DNA from: Bacteroidetes bacterium HGW-Bacteroidetes-4
GTDB taxonomy: Bacteria; Bacteroidota; Bacteroidia; Bacteroidales; SZUA-534
Direction: 5' to 3'
Assembly: GCA_002840905.1 (NCBI GenBank)
Contig: PHDD01000016.1
Coordinates: 1-64,000, forward strand
Length of the DNA stretch: 64,000 nt
Shown: piece by piece, positions 45,915 through 55,024 of the stretch
How the letters are laid out: every line of letters starts with the position of its first letter
Numbering within the stretch: position 1 is the stretch's first letter
Program-made: the position numbers and the translations under genes
Notes under the pieces: generated by a model
The model's input: only the letters and a program-made list of their open reading frames with translations
What the model was told of the DNA's origin: nothing
Databases searched by the model: none

Positions 45915-47216
45915 ATGGATAAAAAAGAAACTATCGAAGGATTCTACAAACTCAGCCGACAGGAAAAGATAGCTCTGCTTAATTTAAGCAACGAGTCAAA
46001 AAAGCTACTTTATGACGCCCTGATTACAGAGCCCAAAATAGCTGGTATTATTGATGAACTGAGTGAAAATACCATCTCACATTACTCATTCCCAATGGGA
46101 GTTGCTCCCAATGTGTGGATTAATAACAAATTATATACCCTTCCTTTAGTTACTGAAGAAAGTTCAGTAGTTGCTGCCATAGCTAAGGCTGCCAAATTTT
46201 GGGCGGCCTACGGAGGTTTTCAGGCTACCGTGCTTGGAACGAAAAAAAAAGGTCAGGTTCATTTTTTCTGGAAAGGAGAAAAAAGTTTACTTATCAATAA
46301 GTTTGATGCTTTAAAGGATTTTATTCTTTTTCGAATCAGGCCCTATATCCGACGCATGCAAAAACGTGGCGGAGGCATTTCGAACATTGAGTTAGTAGAT
46401 AAAACTGCTATTCTCGATAATTATTATCAGCTCGATGTTTCGTTCGAAACCCTCGATGCCATGGGAGCAAATTTTATAAATTCCTGTTTGGAAGACATGG
46501 CCAAATCGCTCCGACAATTTGTGAGCTGTGATTTGGAGATGGACGAAAACCTGCTCGAAATTAACATGGCCATTCTTTCGAACTACACTCCCAATTGCCG
46601 GGTTAAAGCCTGGGCTTCAATTCCGATTGCCGATTTAAACCGCTATGGTGATCAACTAAACATCAGCAATCTGGCTTCAAAACTGGAACATGCGGTTGCT
46701 ATTGCTTCAATCGATGTTGGCAGGGCGGTAACCCATAACAAAGGCATCTTTAACGGCATTGATGCGGTTGCCTTAGCCACAGGTAATGACTGGCGGGCTT
46801 TGGAAGCCGGGGCTCATGCCTATGCTTCGCGTAAGGGTTCCTATGCATCTTTATCGAAAGTCGCGATGAATAATACCAGTTTTACCATTGAACTTGAGAT
46901 TCCCTTAGCTGTTGGTACTGTGGGAGGAATTACCAATTTGCATCCATTGGCTAAAATTGCCATGGAAATCCTTGGAAAACCCGGTGCTGAAGAGTTGATG
47001 CAAATAATGGCTGTTAGTGGTCTGGCAGCTAACCTTTCGGCACTTTTGGCTTTGACAACTTCGGGCATACAAAAAGGACATATGAGTATGCACTTGTCAA
47101 ACATATTGCGCCAATTAGATGCTACCGAAGAGCAAAAGGAAGCTGCTAAAAACTTTTTTAAGGAAAAAACCATCAGTTATTCTGAGGTAGCAGAGTTTTT
47201 AAAGTCTTATAGTTAA
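45915..47216 (+). CDS. Hydroxymethylglutaryl-CoA reductase, class II type
   Basis: 433 residues. Key HMGR elements: ISHYSFPMGVAPN, Glu81/82 in TEESSVVAA, DAMGANFINSC (181-191), a candidate catalytic Lys231 in RVKAWASIP, Asp292 in GNDWRALEAGAHAYA, GTVGGITNLHP and His389 in QKGHMSMH. No membrane anchor, as usual for class II. These enzymes interconvert HMG-CoA and mevalonate. Location between leucine-degradation genes and the mevalonate kinase/decarboxylase genes suggests the biosynthetic direction here; cofactor preference (NADH or NADPH) cannot be told by eye. Confidence 0.93.
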   Translation: MDKKETIEGFYKLSRQEKIALLNLSNESKKLLYDALITEPKIAGIIDELSENTISHYSFPMGVAPNVWINNKLYTLPLVTEESSVVAAIAKAAKFWAAYGGFQATVLGTKKKGQVHFFWKGEKSLLINKFDALKDFILFRIRPYIRRMQKRGGGISNIELVDKTAILDNYYQLDVSFETLDAMGANFINSCLEDMAKSLRQFVSCDLEMDENLLEINMAILSNYTPNCRVKAWASIPIADLNRYGDQLNISNLASKLEHAVAIASIDVGRAVTHNKGIFNGIDAVALATGNDWRALEAGAHAYASRKGSYASLSKVAMNNTSFTIELEIPLAVGTVGGITNLHPLAKIAMEILGKPGAEELMQIMAVSGLAANLSALLALTTSGIQKGHMSMHLSNILRQLDATEEQKEAAKNFFKEKTISYSEVAEFLKSYS

Positions 47217-47228
47217 CCCCTAATACCC

Positions 47229-48149
47229 GTGCAGGTTCAAGAATTCAAGAGCAACGGAAAACTCTTACTCACCGGAGAATATCTTGTATTAAAGGGAGCC
47301 AGAGCTTTGGCCTTACCTTTAATACCGGGGCAAAGTATGCGTATTGAAGCTACACAAACAGCTATTCTTGAATGGAGCAGTACCGAAAACGAGAAGCTTT
47401 TTTTTACTGCAAATTTCCGTACAGATAATCTGGAACTTGTTGACAGTAATGATACAGAACGCGCAACTTACATTCAGAAACTTATAAGGGAGGCAAAAAT
47501 AATAAACCCTGATTTTTTAATGGGAAAACAGGGCTATAAGATTAACACTAACATTGAATTTGACAAATCGTGGGGACTAGGCTCCAGTAGCACTCTTATT
47601 AACAACCTGGCCCAATGGGCACAGATCGATGCTTTTTTGCTTAATCAAAAGGTTTCAAAAGGTTCGGGGTTTGATATCGCCTGTGCGCAACAATCACATC
47701 CTATTGTTTATCAATTACATAATAATAAACCACATATTAAAACGGTGCGTTTCAATCCTCCCTTTTTAAAACAATTAAACCTGATTTACCTTAACCAAAA
47801 AATGCCTACCGAAGCCAATATTGGTTCTTTTCTAAAAAATAATACCCTGTCGGCATCGCTGATAAAAAACATCAATTTACTTACTGATGAAGTTTTGGTT
47901 TGTAATGAATTGAATAAATTTCAGCACTTAATGCAGGAACATGAAGATTTATTGGCAAATCAATTACAGATGCCTGCAGTGAAAGAGCGGCATTTCAGCG
48001 ATTTTAACGGAACCCTTAAATCACTCGGAGCCTGGGGTGGTGATTTTATTCTAAGCATCTCGGATAAATCATTTGAAGAACAAAAAGCCTATTTTGCCTC
48101 ACGCGGGTATAAAACAATTATACCGCTTGAGCCGTTAATATGGAAATAA
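47229..48149 (+). CDS. GHMP kinase of the mevalonate cluster, candidate phosphomevalonate kinase
   Basis: 306 residues, starting with GTG at 47229, 12 bases after the reductase. The GHMP fold is shown by FKSNGKLLLTGEYLVLKGARA, the ATP loop WGLGSSSTLINNLA, GSGFDIACAQ (the GYDIA-type signature, here with Phe) and GAWGGDFILS. Bacteroidota mevalonate clusters carry this uncharacterised kinase where a phosphomevalonate kinase is expected; it is the only kinase in the cluster free for that step. The assignment is by elimination. Confidence 0.82.
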   Translation: MQVQEFKSNGKLLLTGEYLVLKGARALALPLIPGQSMRIEATQTAILEWSSTENEKLFFTANFRTDNLELVDSNDTERATYIQKLIREAKIINPDFLMGKQGYKINTNIEFDKSWGLGSSSTLINNLAQWAQIDAFLLNQKVSKGSGFDIACAQQSHPIVYQLHNNKPHIKTVRFNPPFLKQLNLIYLNQKMPTEANIGSFLKNNTLSASLIKNINLLTDEVLVCNELNKFQHLMQEHEDLLANQLQMPAVKERHFSDFNGTLKSLGAWGGDFILSISDKSFEEQKAYFASRGYKTIIPLEPLIWK

Positions 48150-48188
48150 ACCTTTCCAATCTTAGCATATATTCTTAGATAACACAAC

Positions 48189-49229
48189 ATGAATAAAATA
48201 AGCTGGCAAAGTCCGTCGAATATAGCATTGATAAAGTACTGGGGAAAAACCGGTGACCAAATACCAACAAATCCATCCATTAGCTTTACACTTGAAAAAT
48301 CTTTTACCGAAACCACGCTTATTTATGAAAAAACGGACAAGAAAAAGGGCATTTCCGTGGATTTTTTATTTGATGGAGAATCCAAACCTGACTTTGAAAA
48401 ACGATTGGTAAATTACCTGAATCGAATTTCGGAATACATTCCAGCAATGCAAGGACTGCAACTGAAAATTGAGAGTCGAAATAGTTTTCCCCACTCATCG
48501 GGAATTGCCAGTTCTGCCAGCAGCTACAGTGCTTTAGCCTTGTGTTTGGTTAGCATGGAAGAAAAACTAATGGGAACCCCTTTTACAACGGATGCCTTTT
48601 ATCAAAAAGCTTCGCTTTTAGCCCGCCTGGGTTCCGGAAGTGCAGCACGCAGCGTTTATAGTGGTTGTAATCTGTGGGGAAAAACACCGGGTATTGTAGA
48701 ATCGAGCCAATTATATTCGATTCCGATAAATCATCAGGTACATTCCGACTTTTTGAACTATAAAGATGCCATATTATTGGTTTCAAAAAGCACTAAAAAA
48801 GTTTCCAGTTCTGCCGGACACCAATTGATGGACAAACATCCCTTTGCTGAAGCTAAGTTTAAGGAGTCATTCAAAAACACCGAAAAAATGTTGAGCATCC
48901 TAAAAACCGGCGATGCCATGGAGTTTGCCAACCTGGTTGAAGCTGAAGCGCTCTCCCTGCATGCCATGATGATGACCAGTAATCCGGCTTTCCTGTTGAT
49001 GGAACCGCACACCCTGGCTATTATCCGTAAAATTGGTAATTTTCGTCACGAAACCGGTATTCCGGCCTGCTTTACATTAGATGCAGGAGCCAATGTTCAC
49101 CTGCTCTATCCGTCCTACGCCATAGAGCAAATACAAACATTCATTAAAAAGACACTTATGCCTTATTGTTTCAACTACCAATGGATTGATGATCAATTTG
49201 GAAACGGGCCCGTGCAACAAACTGTTTAA
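48189..49229 (+). CDS. mvaD: Diphosphomevalonate decarboxylase
   Basis: 346 residues. SPSNIALIKYWGK, PTNPSISFTLE, SFPHSSGIASSASSYSAL (ATP loop), LARLGSGSAARSVYSG and TLDAGANVHLLYP are the standard MDD motifs; the last carries the catalytic Asp. Converts mevalonate 5-diphosphate with ATP to isopentenyl diphosphate, CO2 and phosphate. Positioned between the GHMP kinase and mevalonate kinase genes, 39 and 23 bases away, as part of one transcript. Confidence 0.94.
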   Translation: MNKISWQSPSNIALIKYWGKTGDQIPTNPSISFTLEKSFTETTLIYEKTDKKKGISVDFLFDGESKPDFEKRLVNYLNRISEYIPAMQGLQLKIESRNSFPHSSGIASSASSYSALALCLVSMEEKLMGTPFTTDAFYQKASLLARLGSGSAARSVYSGCNLWGKTPGIVESSQLYSIPINHQVHSDFLNYKDAILLVSKSTKKVSSSAGHQLMDKHPFAEAKFKESFKNTEKMLSILKTGDAMEFANLVEAEALSLHAMMMTSNPAFLLMEPHTLAIIRKIGNFRHETGIPACFTLDAGANVHLLYPSYAIEQIQTFIKKTLMPYCFNYQWIDDQFGNGPVQQTV

Positions 49230-49252
49230 GGGACTTATGCTTAAACTTTACC

Positions 49253-50134
49253 ATGAAATCATTCTCAGCTAAAATTATTCTCTTTGGTGAATACAGTATT
49301 CTGAATGGTTCAAAAGCCCTGGCCATTCCTTTTCCAGCTTTTTCCGGCAGACTGCTGGCGCAACACACAAAAAACGAAAGTTCCCAGGCTTCGGCAAATA
49401 GCATTAAAGATATTTTTACCTACCTGAAGAATCAACAATTTGAAGCTATTCCCAATTTTGAAACACTTCAACAACAAATTACACAAGGTTTGTATTTTGA
49501 CAGCAACATACCTGAAGGATATGGCTTAGGTAGTTCAGGAGCCCTGGTAGCAGCTGTTTATTCAACTTTTTTTAACGGATTTGAAGAATTGAGCACAAAG
49601 CAGATTAAAACCGATTTGGCACGTATGGAATCGTTTTTTCACGGTACCAGTTCAGGAATTGATCCCCTGGTTTCTTTTTTAAATGCCCAGGTATTGGTCA
49701 AACAGGAATCTGTTGAAACCCTTCAGATAGCTCCATGCACTGAATTTAAATTGGTATTGATTGATACGGGTCAAAAAGCAGCTACACAGGGTCTGGTTCA
49801 GTATTATAAAAACCTTATCAACGATAAAAGCCAATCCTACAATTTGGAGCAACTCAAACAAACTACCAACCGATGTATAGCTGGCTATTTGCAAAACAAA
49901 CTACTTTTTGATGATATAAAAAAACTTTCTGAACTTCAACAACAATTGCTAAAACCCATGTTTGTATTAAACACCCCTTTGCTCGAAGCTATGAATCGTT
50001 TTAAGGATGATGTATCTTTAAAACTTTGCGGTTCAGGAGGTGGGGGTTTTGTTTCCGCCTGGGTGCGCAAAAGCAAAAGCCAGGAATTCATCGATTATCT
50101 TAACCATCATATGCTGACTTACCATCAGGTATAA
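49253..50134 (+). CDS. Mevalonate kinase
   Basis: 293 residues, GHMP family: SAKIILFGEYSILNGSKALAI, PEGYGLGSSGALVAAVYS (ATP loop), FFHGTSSGIDPLVSF (catalytic Asp region) and LCGSGGGGFVSAW. Phosphorylates mevalonate to mevalonate 5-phosphate. Assigned among the cluster's kinases by its closer match to mevalonate kinase motif 3 and GIDPLVS. Last gene of the rightward run; it converges with NDH-2, 9 bases apart, without a visible terminator. Confidence 0.88.
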   Translation: MKSFSAKIILFGEYSILNGSKALAIPFPAFSGRLLAQHTKNESSQASANSIKDIFTYLKNQQFEAIPNFETLQQQITQGLYFDSNIPEGYGLGSSGALVAAVYSTFFNGFEELSTKQIKTDLARMESFFHGTSSGIDPLVSFLNAQVLVKQESVETLQIAPCTEFKLVLIDTGQKAATQGLVQYYKNLINDKSQSYNLEQLKQTTNRCIAGYLQNKLLFDDIKKLSELQQQLLKPMFVLNTPLLEAMNRFKDDVSLKLCGSGGGGFVSAWVRKSKSQEFIDYLNHHMLTYHQV

Positions 50135-50143
50135 AACCAGGCT

Positions 50144-51415
50144 CTATTCCTGCATGCGAAATGGTTTTATCATTACCCGCAACGATTGATCACGTAGCAA
50201 ATAACATTGTGCCCAGTTGATAAAAATAAACACCCGGTTTTTCACTCCAACTATCGACATCAGGTGCACAAACAACCATAGTAACCAAGCTATAAATCCC
50301 GATAAACGCAATGCGGGCAAATCGGCAACAGCCATATTCCGTCCAATGGTTGCCAAACTGCCCTTATCGCGGTAGTTAAAAGCTTTCCATTTTCCTGTTT
50401 TTAAATTTTTTGCCAGGTTCTTTGCCTGTTGAATAGCAACCTGAGCTACCTGCGGATGGCCATCAGGATAGTTATTTTCTGTTTGATAAGCCATGTCGCC
50501 AATGGCAAAAACCCGGGGTACGTCATCTACCTGATTAAAAGCATCAACCTTTATTCGGTTGCCCCGGGCGTAAACACTTTCGGGTAAGCCCGAGATGGTG
50601 AATCCTCTGACCCCGGCAGTCCACAACAAATTGCGGCAATTTACCACAGTTCCGGAACCCAGACTTACTTTTTGTCCATCATAATTTTCTATCTTTTCGT
50701 TCAGGAACACCTGTACATCCAGGCGCTGAAGGTATTTTAAAGCATCACCCCCGGCTTTTTCACTCATACCATTAAGCAAGCGGGGTTCGGCTTCATAAAG
50801 CTGAATCTGCATCAACGAAAAGTCCAGTTCGGGATAATCCTTAAACAGCACGTTGTTTTTCATCTCAGCAATGGCTCCCGAAAGTTCAACACCTGTGGGT
50901 CCGCCTCCCACAATCACCACCGACATCAATTGGGCCTGTTCTTCTATATTTTGCGTAAGAATGGCCTTTTCAAAGCTTTCCAAAATTCGATTTCTAACAT
51001 AAATAGCTTTAGCAGTCGACTTCATGGGTAAGCCAAATTTTTCGAGCGATTCCGAGCCAAAGTAATTATTACCTACCCCTGTTGCCAGTACCAGGTAGTC
51101 GTAGGGCAATAGTCCGTCGGCTGTTTCTATATGTTTAGCTGATAAATTTATCTGCTTTAAGGCGGTATTGCGAAAATGCAGGTTGGCATGCTTCTGAAAT
51201 ATTTTACGCACCGGAAAGGAAATGGAAGCAGGCTCAATGCCTGAAGTGGCTACCTGATAGAAGAGGGGCTGAAACTGATGAAAATTGTTTTTATCGATAA
51301 GCACCAACTGATATTTTGAAGCGGCCAGACTGCGAGCCAGTTTCAGTCCGGCAAAACCCGCGCCAACAATTACTACGCGCTCTTTTCCATTTTGTGGAAG
51401 ATTAAATGTCTTCAT
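50144..51415 (-). CDS. Type II NADH:quinone oxidoreductase-like flavoprotein
   Basis: 423 residues, two-dinucleotide-binding-domain flavoprotein: ERVVIVGAGFAGLKLARSLA for FAD, VVIVGGGPTGVELSGAIAEM for NADH, VFAIGDMAYQ near the C-terminus, and the hydrophobic C-terminal helix (LSGFIAWLLWLFVHLMSIVG) that attaches NDH-2 to the membrane. Feeds electrons from NADH to (mena)quinone without pumping protons, linking it functionally to the menaquinone genes at 62-64 kb. Confidence 0.92.
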   Translation of the reverse strand: MKTFNLPQNGKERVVIVGAGFAGLKLARSLAASKYQLVLIDKNNFHQFQPLFYQVATSGIEPASISFPVRKIFQKHANLHFRNTALKQINLSAKHIETADGLLPYDYLVLATGVGNNYFGSESLEKFGLPMKSTAKAIYVRNRILESFEKAILTQNIEEQAQLMSVVIVGGGPTGVELSGAIAEMKNNVLFKDYPELDFSLMQIQLYEAEPRLLNGMSEKAGGDALKYLQRLDVQVFLNEKIENYDGQKVSLGSGTVVNCRNLLWTAGVRGFTISGLPESVYARGNRIKVDAFNQVDDVPRVFAIGDMAYQTENNYPDGHPQVAQVAIQQAKNLAKNLKTGKWKAFNYRDKGSLATIGRNMAVADLPALRLSGFIAWLLWLFVHLMSIVGVKNRVFIFINWAQCYLLRDQSLRVMIKPFRMQE

Positions 51416-51552
51416 AAAGAACTTTTTAATGATGAGTCCGGGCCGTTTATAAAAAATGAATCCTTAATAAGACCCGCGAATCTTTTAATCTTAAAACAAT
51501 TTGCCGGCAAGGTTGTTTTTCCGCTGTAAGCATCATTTTAGTATTAGAAAAC

Positions 51553-52461
51553 ATGGAATTTCAACTCGATAAAACACAACATAAGGATACACCTAACACC
51601 CAGCAAAAGGCAAAAGGCCGGCTTCCTCACTGGATGAAGGCGCAGATGCCCAAAGGAAAAACCTACAGCCAGGTGTACAACCTGATTAATGAGCACAAAC
51701 TGCACACCATCTGTACCAGCGGGAATTGTCCGAATAAAGGTGAATGTTGGAATGCCGGAACCGCCAGTTTTATGATACTGGGCGAGAAATGCACCCGGAA
51801 TTGTCGTTTCTGTTCGGTTATCAACAAGATTCCCGATCCGGTTGACTGGCACGAAGCCGATCGCCTGGCACGCACCATTCAGACCCTGAAATTAAAGCAT
51901 GCGGTAATTACTTCGGTTACCCGCGACGATTTGGACGATGGCGGGGCAAAATTCTGGGCTTATACCCTCTCAAAAGTTAAGGAAATAAATCCGGGCATTA
52001 CCCAGGAGGCTTTGATTCCCGATTTTAACGGCAACACCTCGCTGGTTCAACAAGTGATTGACGCACAACCTGAAGTTATTTCGCATAATCTGGAAACCGT
52101 AAAACGCCTTACCTCAAAAGTACGCAGTACCGCCCGCTATTCACGCAGTTTAGCTGTTCTCAAATACATTGCCGATTCCGGAATTACCGCCAAATCGGGA
52201 ATTATGGTTGGCCTGGGCGAAAAACCCGACGAAGTGCTGGAAACCCTCGACGATTTAAGAGCTGTAGGTGTAAAGATTGTCACTATTGGACAATACCTGC
52301 AACCCAATTCGCACCTGTTGCCTGTTGAGGAATACATTACTCCTGAACAATTTAAGTTTTACAAGAGCGAAGGCCTGAAACGGGGTTTTGCTTTTGTGGA
52401 GAGCAGTCCGATGGTTCGTTCGAGCTATCACGCCGAGCGACATGCCAGAATCGCCAAATAA
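51553..52461 (+). CDS. lipA: Lipoyl synthase
   Basis: 302 residues. Radical-SAM enzyme inserting two sulfurs into octanoyl groups on lipoyl domains. The auxiliary cluster cysteines are in CTSGNCPNKGECW and the SAM cluster cysteines in CTRNCRFC; GTASFMILG, KSGIMVGLGE and the terminal VRSSYHAERH (conserved RSSY serine) are diagnostic. lipB is not adjacent. Promoter region overlaps the NDH-2 start side, so the two genes are divergent over 137 bases. Confidence 0.96.
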   Translation: MEFQLDKTQHKDTPNTQQKAKGRLPHWMKAQMPKGKTYSQVYNLINEHKLHTICTSGNCPNKGECWNAGTASFMILGEKCTRNCRFCSVINKIPDPVDWHEADRLARTIQTLKLKHAVITSVTRDDLDDGGAKFWAYTLSKVKEINPGITQEALIPDFNGNTSLVQQVIDAQPEVISHNLETVKRLTSKVRSTARYSRSLAVLKYIADSGITAKSGIMVGLGEKPDEVLETLDDLRAVGVKIVTIGQYLQPNSHLLPVEEYITPEQFKFYKSEGLKRGFAFVESSPMVRSSYHAERHARIAK

Positions 52462-52544
52462 GGGCATTATATTTTTACTCTTATCAGTTAACCTTTTTAT
52501 TTTGAATTTGTTAATTATTCAAATCAACTTGTCATTTATACCTA

Positions 52545-53192
52545 ATGAAATACCGATCAAAAGTACTATCAAAACGCATCATCAATAAAGACACGCTGGT
52601 GTTGGAGCTCGAAAAAGGCGACATCCGTTTTAAAGCCGGACAATACCTGGTACTGTCTTTTCCTAACGAAAAAGAAGCCCGCGAATATTCCGTGTATAAC
52701 GGCGAAAACGCTTCCACTATCGAAATTCTGATAAAAACTCTGCCCGAAGGCAGCTTTTCGATGCGTCTGGGCGACTTAAACGTGGGTGATCCCCTGCTGA
52801 TTGACGGACCTTTTGGTTTTTTTGTAATGAAGGAGCATGAAGTGAAAACCAAACCCCATGTTTTTATTGCTTCTGGAACCGGTATTTCGCCTTTCCGGAG
52901 TTATATTCAAACCTATTCGAAGTTGAATTACCACTTATTACACGGTATCCGCAAACTCGACGACCGGATTGAACCCGAAAATTATCCCGATGATAAGCTT
53001 ACCTATTGCATCAGTCGTGAAACCTCGCCCTATTTTAACGGACGGGTTACTGACTATCTAAAACAGCAGCCCATCGACAAGCAGGCCATTTACCACTTGT
53101 GTGGAAACTCGGCCATGATTAATGATGTTACTGATTTATTGGAAACCAACGGAATACGTCCTGAAAACATTCGCACCGAAGTGTTTTTTTAA
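52545..53192 (+). CDS. Ferredoxin-NADP reductase-like flavoprotein (paralogue 2)
   Basis: 215 residues, same architecture as the protein at 36579-37241: AGQYLVLSFPNEKEAREYSVYNG (FAD region), IASGTGISPF, YHLCGNSAMI and the terminal EVFF. The two are clear paralogues by motif and length. Redox partner unknown. A terminator-like hairpin follows at 53251. Confidence 0.86.
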   Translation: MKYRSKVLSKRIINKDTLVLELEKGDIRFKAGQYLVLSFPNEKEAREYSVYNGENASTIEILIKTLPEGSFSMRLGDLNVGDPLLIDGPFGFFVMKEHEVKTKPHVFIASGTGISPFRSYIQTYSKLNYHLLHGIRKLDDRIEPENYPDDKLTYCISRETSPYFNGRVTDYLKQQPIDKQAIYHLCGNSAMINDVTDLLETNGIRPENIRTEVFF

Positions 53193-53250
53193 TTTTACTA
53201 TGAAGTACCGGAACATAACACGGGTCGCCAAAAAGCCTTTTTAACTTATC

Positions 53251-53270
53251 GCCTGATTTATCAGGCTTTT
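53251..53270 (+). terminator. Terminator after FNR paralogue 2
   Basis: GCCTGATTTATCAGGC followed by TTTT: a 6-7-bp stem with a tight loop, 58 bases after the stop codon. Confidence 0.7.
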
Positions 53271-53440
53271 GTTGTTTAGTTAGGCTCGAGTTTTATCAAA
53301 AAGTGAATGTTATCTTACAATAATTCATCATCACCCCCGTTATAATGCTGATAAATACCTTAACTTTTTCAGCGCATGAAGCAATAATACACGTAAGATT
53401 ATTACCTATCACAGAGTATTAACAACAAATTGTAAGGTGT

Positions 53441-54955
53441 ATGAAAAAAAATACTGCGTTGCTTCTTATCCTGGTTCATGCAATGGTTTTTGTATGGCTC
53501 TTTCACAAACAACAGCCTGGGCTGAATCTGTTTATTTATGAACTTTTGGCTCTTTCCTCTTTACGCTTTATACTCAAGGAACGGCCGGTCTCACTTGTCT
53601 CAAAAAGCGTGCTGGCCGGTACGCTGATTTCAGGAGTAGCCATGATCTGGCATTTTTCAGACTGGGCCATCTTTATCAACCTATGCTCGTTTTACCTCTA
53701 TACAGGCAGCATAGTTTACTCCCAATCGCGTTCGCTCATTAGCACTGGCCTGTTTTCGCTTACCAATGCTTTTCAGGCACCAGGTAGATTTATAATACTG
53801 TTGGCTAACCGGAACGGAAAGAACAAAACGGTAAGTAAAGGTTTCAGGGCACTTAAACTAGCCATACTGCCACTAATTGTCATAATGATTTTTATTGCGC
53901 TGTATAAGGCATCGAATCCTTTGTTTGATAAAGGAGTAGCACAACTGACCACTTTTATCGACCGTTATTGGCAGGCCCTGTTGCATGACATTGATTTGGC
54001 CTGGTTGTTTACCTTTATATTTGGCTTGTTTTTCAGCATACTTCTCTTTATTCATGTGCAACACAAACGGGTACTGGCTTACGAAACCAACAGTCAAGAC
54101 CAGTTAACACGCATTCGTAATAAACACCCCTTTGGTTTTAAGCTTACGGCTCTTAATGATGAGCTTAAATCGGCGCTGTTTCTACTGGTTATGTTGAACC
54201 TGCTTTTGCTGATCATCAACGGCATCGATATTTACTGGGTTTGGTTTAATTTTGAGTGGGAAGGCGAATACCTGAAACAATTTGTGCACGAAGGGACTTA
54301 CCTGCTGATTATTTCCATTCTGATATCGATGGCACTGGTGCTTTTCTTTTTCCGGCGAAACCTGAACTTTTATGCCCGCAACAAAACGTTAAAGCTGCTC
54401 TCCTATGCCTGGCTGGCGCAGAATGCCTTTTTGGCCCTTTCGGTAGCCATGCGAAATTTCTGGTACATCAAGTACTTTGCCCTGGCCTACAAGCGCATCG
54501 GCGTATTGGTTTTTCTGCTGTTGACGCTCTACGGCATCTTTACCGTGTATCAAAAAGTACGGCATCAAAAATCGGCGTATTACCTCTGGCGCACCAACAG
54601 CCTGGCTACTTTTGTGGTGCTGGTATTGTTAACCCTGGTGAACTGGGACGCGGTAATAGCGCGTTACAATTTTTCACATTACCGAACGGCTTTTGTCCAC
54701 CTTAATTTTCTGTCGAATCTTTCAGATAAGACCTTGCCGCTGCTCAACAAGTCGCTTGAAGAGCTCAAAGCCATGGAGACGGTTCAAAAGGAGCTTTTCC
54801 CCTTCGAAGAACAGTACATGAATGCTGATGCCTATCATAAAAAAATACAACAACGAAAGGAATATTTCATGAGCCGCTGGAACGAAAAAAACTTACGTTC
54901 GTGGAACTTTGCCGAAGCAAGGGCGTACAAAGCATTGAGTGTTGTTAATAAGTAG
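53441..54955 (+). CDS. DUF4173-type multi-spanning membrane protein
   Basis: 504 residues with about ten hydrophobic segments (ALLLILVHAMVFVWLF, LAILPLIVIMIFIALY, LAWLFTFIFGLFFSILLFI, LFLLVMLNLLLLIINGIDI, LLIISILISMALVLFF and others). LNDELKSALFLLVMLNLLLL and RRNLNFYARN with YLWRTNSLATF fit the DUF4173 pattern. The C-terminal ~90 residues are soluble and charged (QKELFPFEEQYMNADAYHKK). Function unknown; inner-membrane location. Long 248-base upstream spacer suggests independent transcription. Confidence 0.8.
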   Translation: MKKNTALLLILVHAMVFVWLFHKQQPGLNLFIYELLALSSLRFILKERPVSLVSKSVLAGTLISGVAMIWHFSDWAIFINLCSFYLYTGSIVYSQSRSLISTGLFSLTNAFQAPGRFIILLANRNGKNKTVSKGFRALKLAILPLIVIMIFIALYKASNPLFDKGVAQLTTFIDRYWQALLHDIDLAWLFTFIFGLFFSILLFIHVQHKRVLAYETNSQDQLTRIRNKHPFGFKLTALNDELKSALFLLVMLNLLLLIINGIDIYWVWFNFEWEGEYLKQFVHEGTYLLIISILISMALVLFFFRRNLNFYARNKTLKLLSYAWLAQNAFLALSVAMRNFWYIKYFALAYKRIGVLVFLLLTLYGIFTVYQKVRHQKSAYYLWRTNSLATFVVLVLLTLVNWDAVIARYNFSHYRTAFVHLNFLSNLSDKTLPLLNKSLEELKAMETVQKELFPFEEQYMNADAYHKKIQQRKEYFMSRWNEKNLRSWNFAEARAYKALSVVNK

Positions 54956-54989
54956 TTTTTTTCATAAGGATTAGGTTAATAAGTTAGTT

Positions 54990-55024
54990 AAGCCTCCGGG
55001 ATACGAGCCCCTGGAGGCTTTTTT
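54990..55024. terminator. Bidirectional terminator between convergent genes
   Basis: AAGCCTCC (54990-54997) pairs with GGAGGCTT (55013-55020), followed by Ts rightwards. It separates the DUF4173 gene from the methyltransferase gene; the leftward A-tract is weak. Confidence 0.75.
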
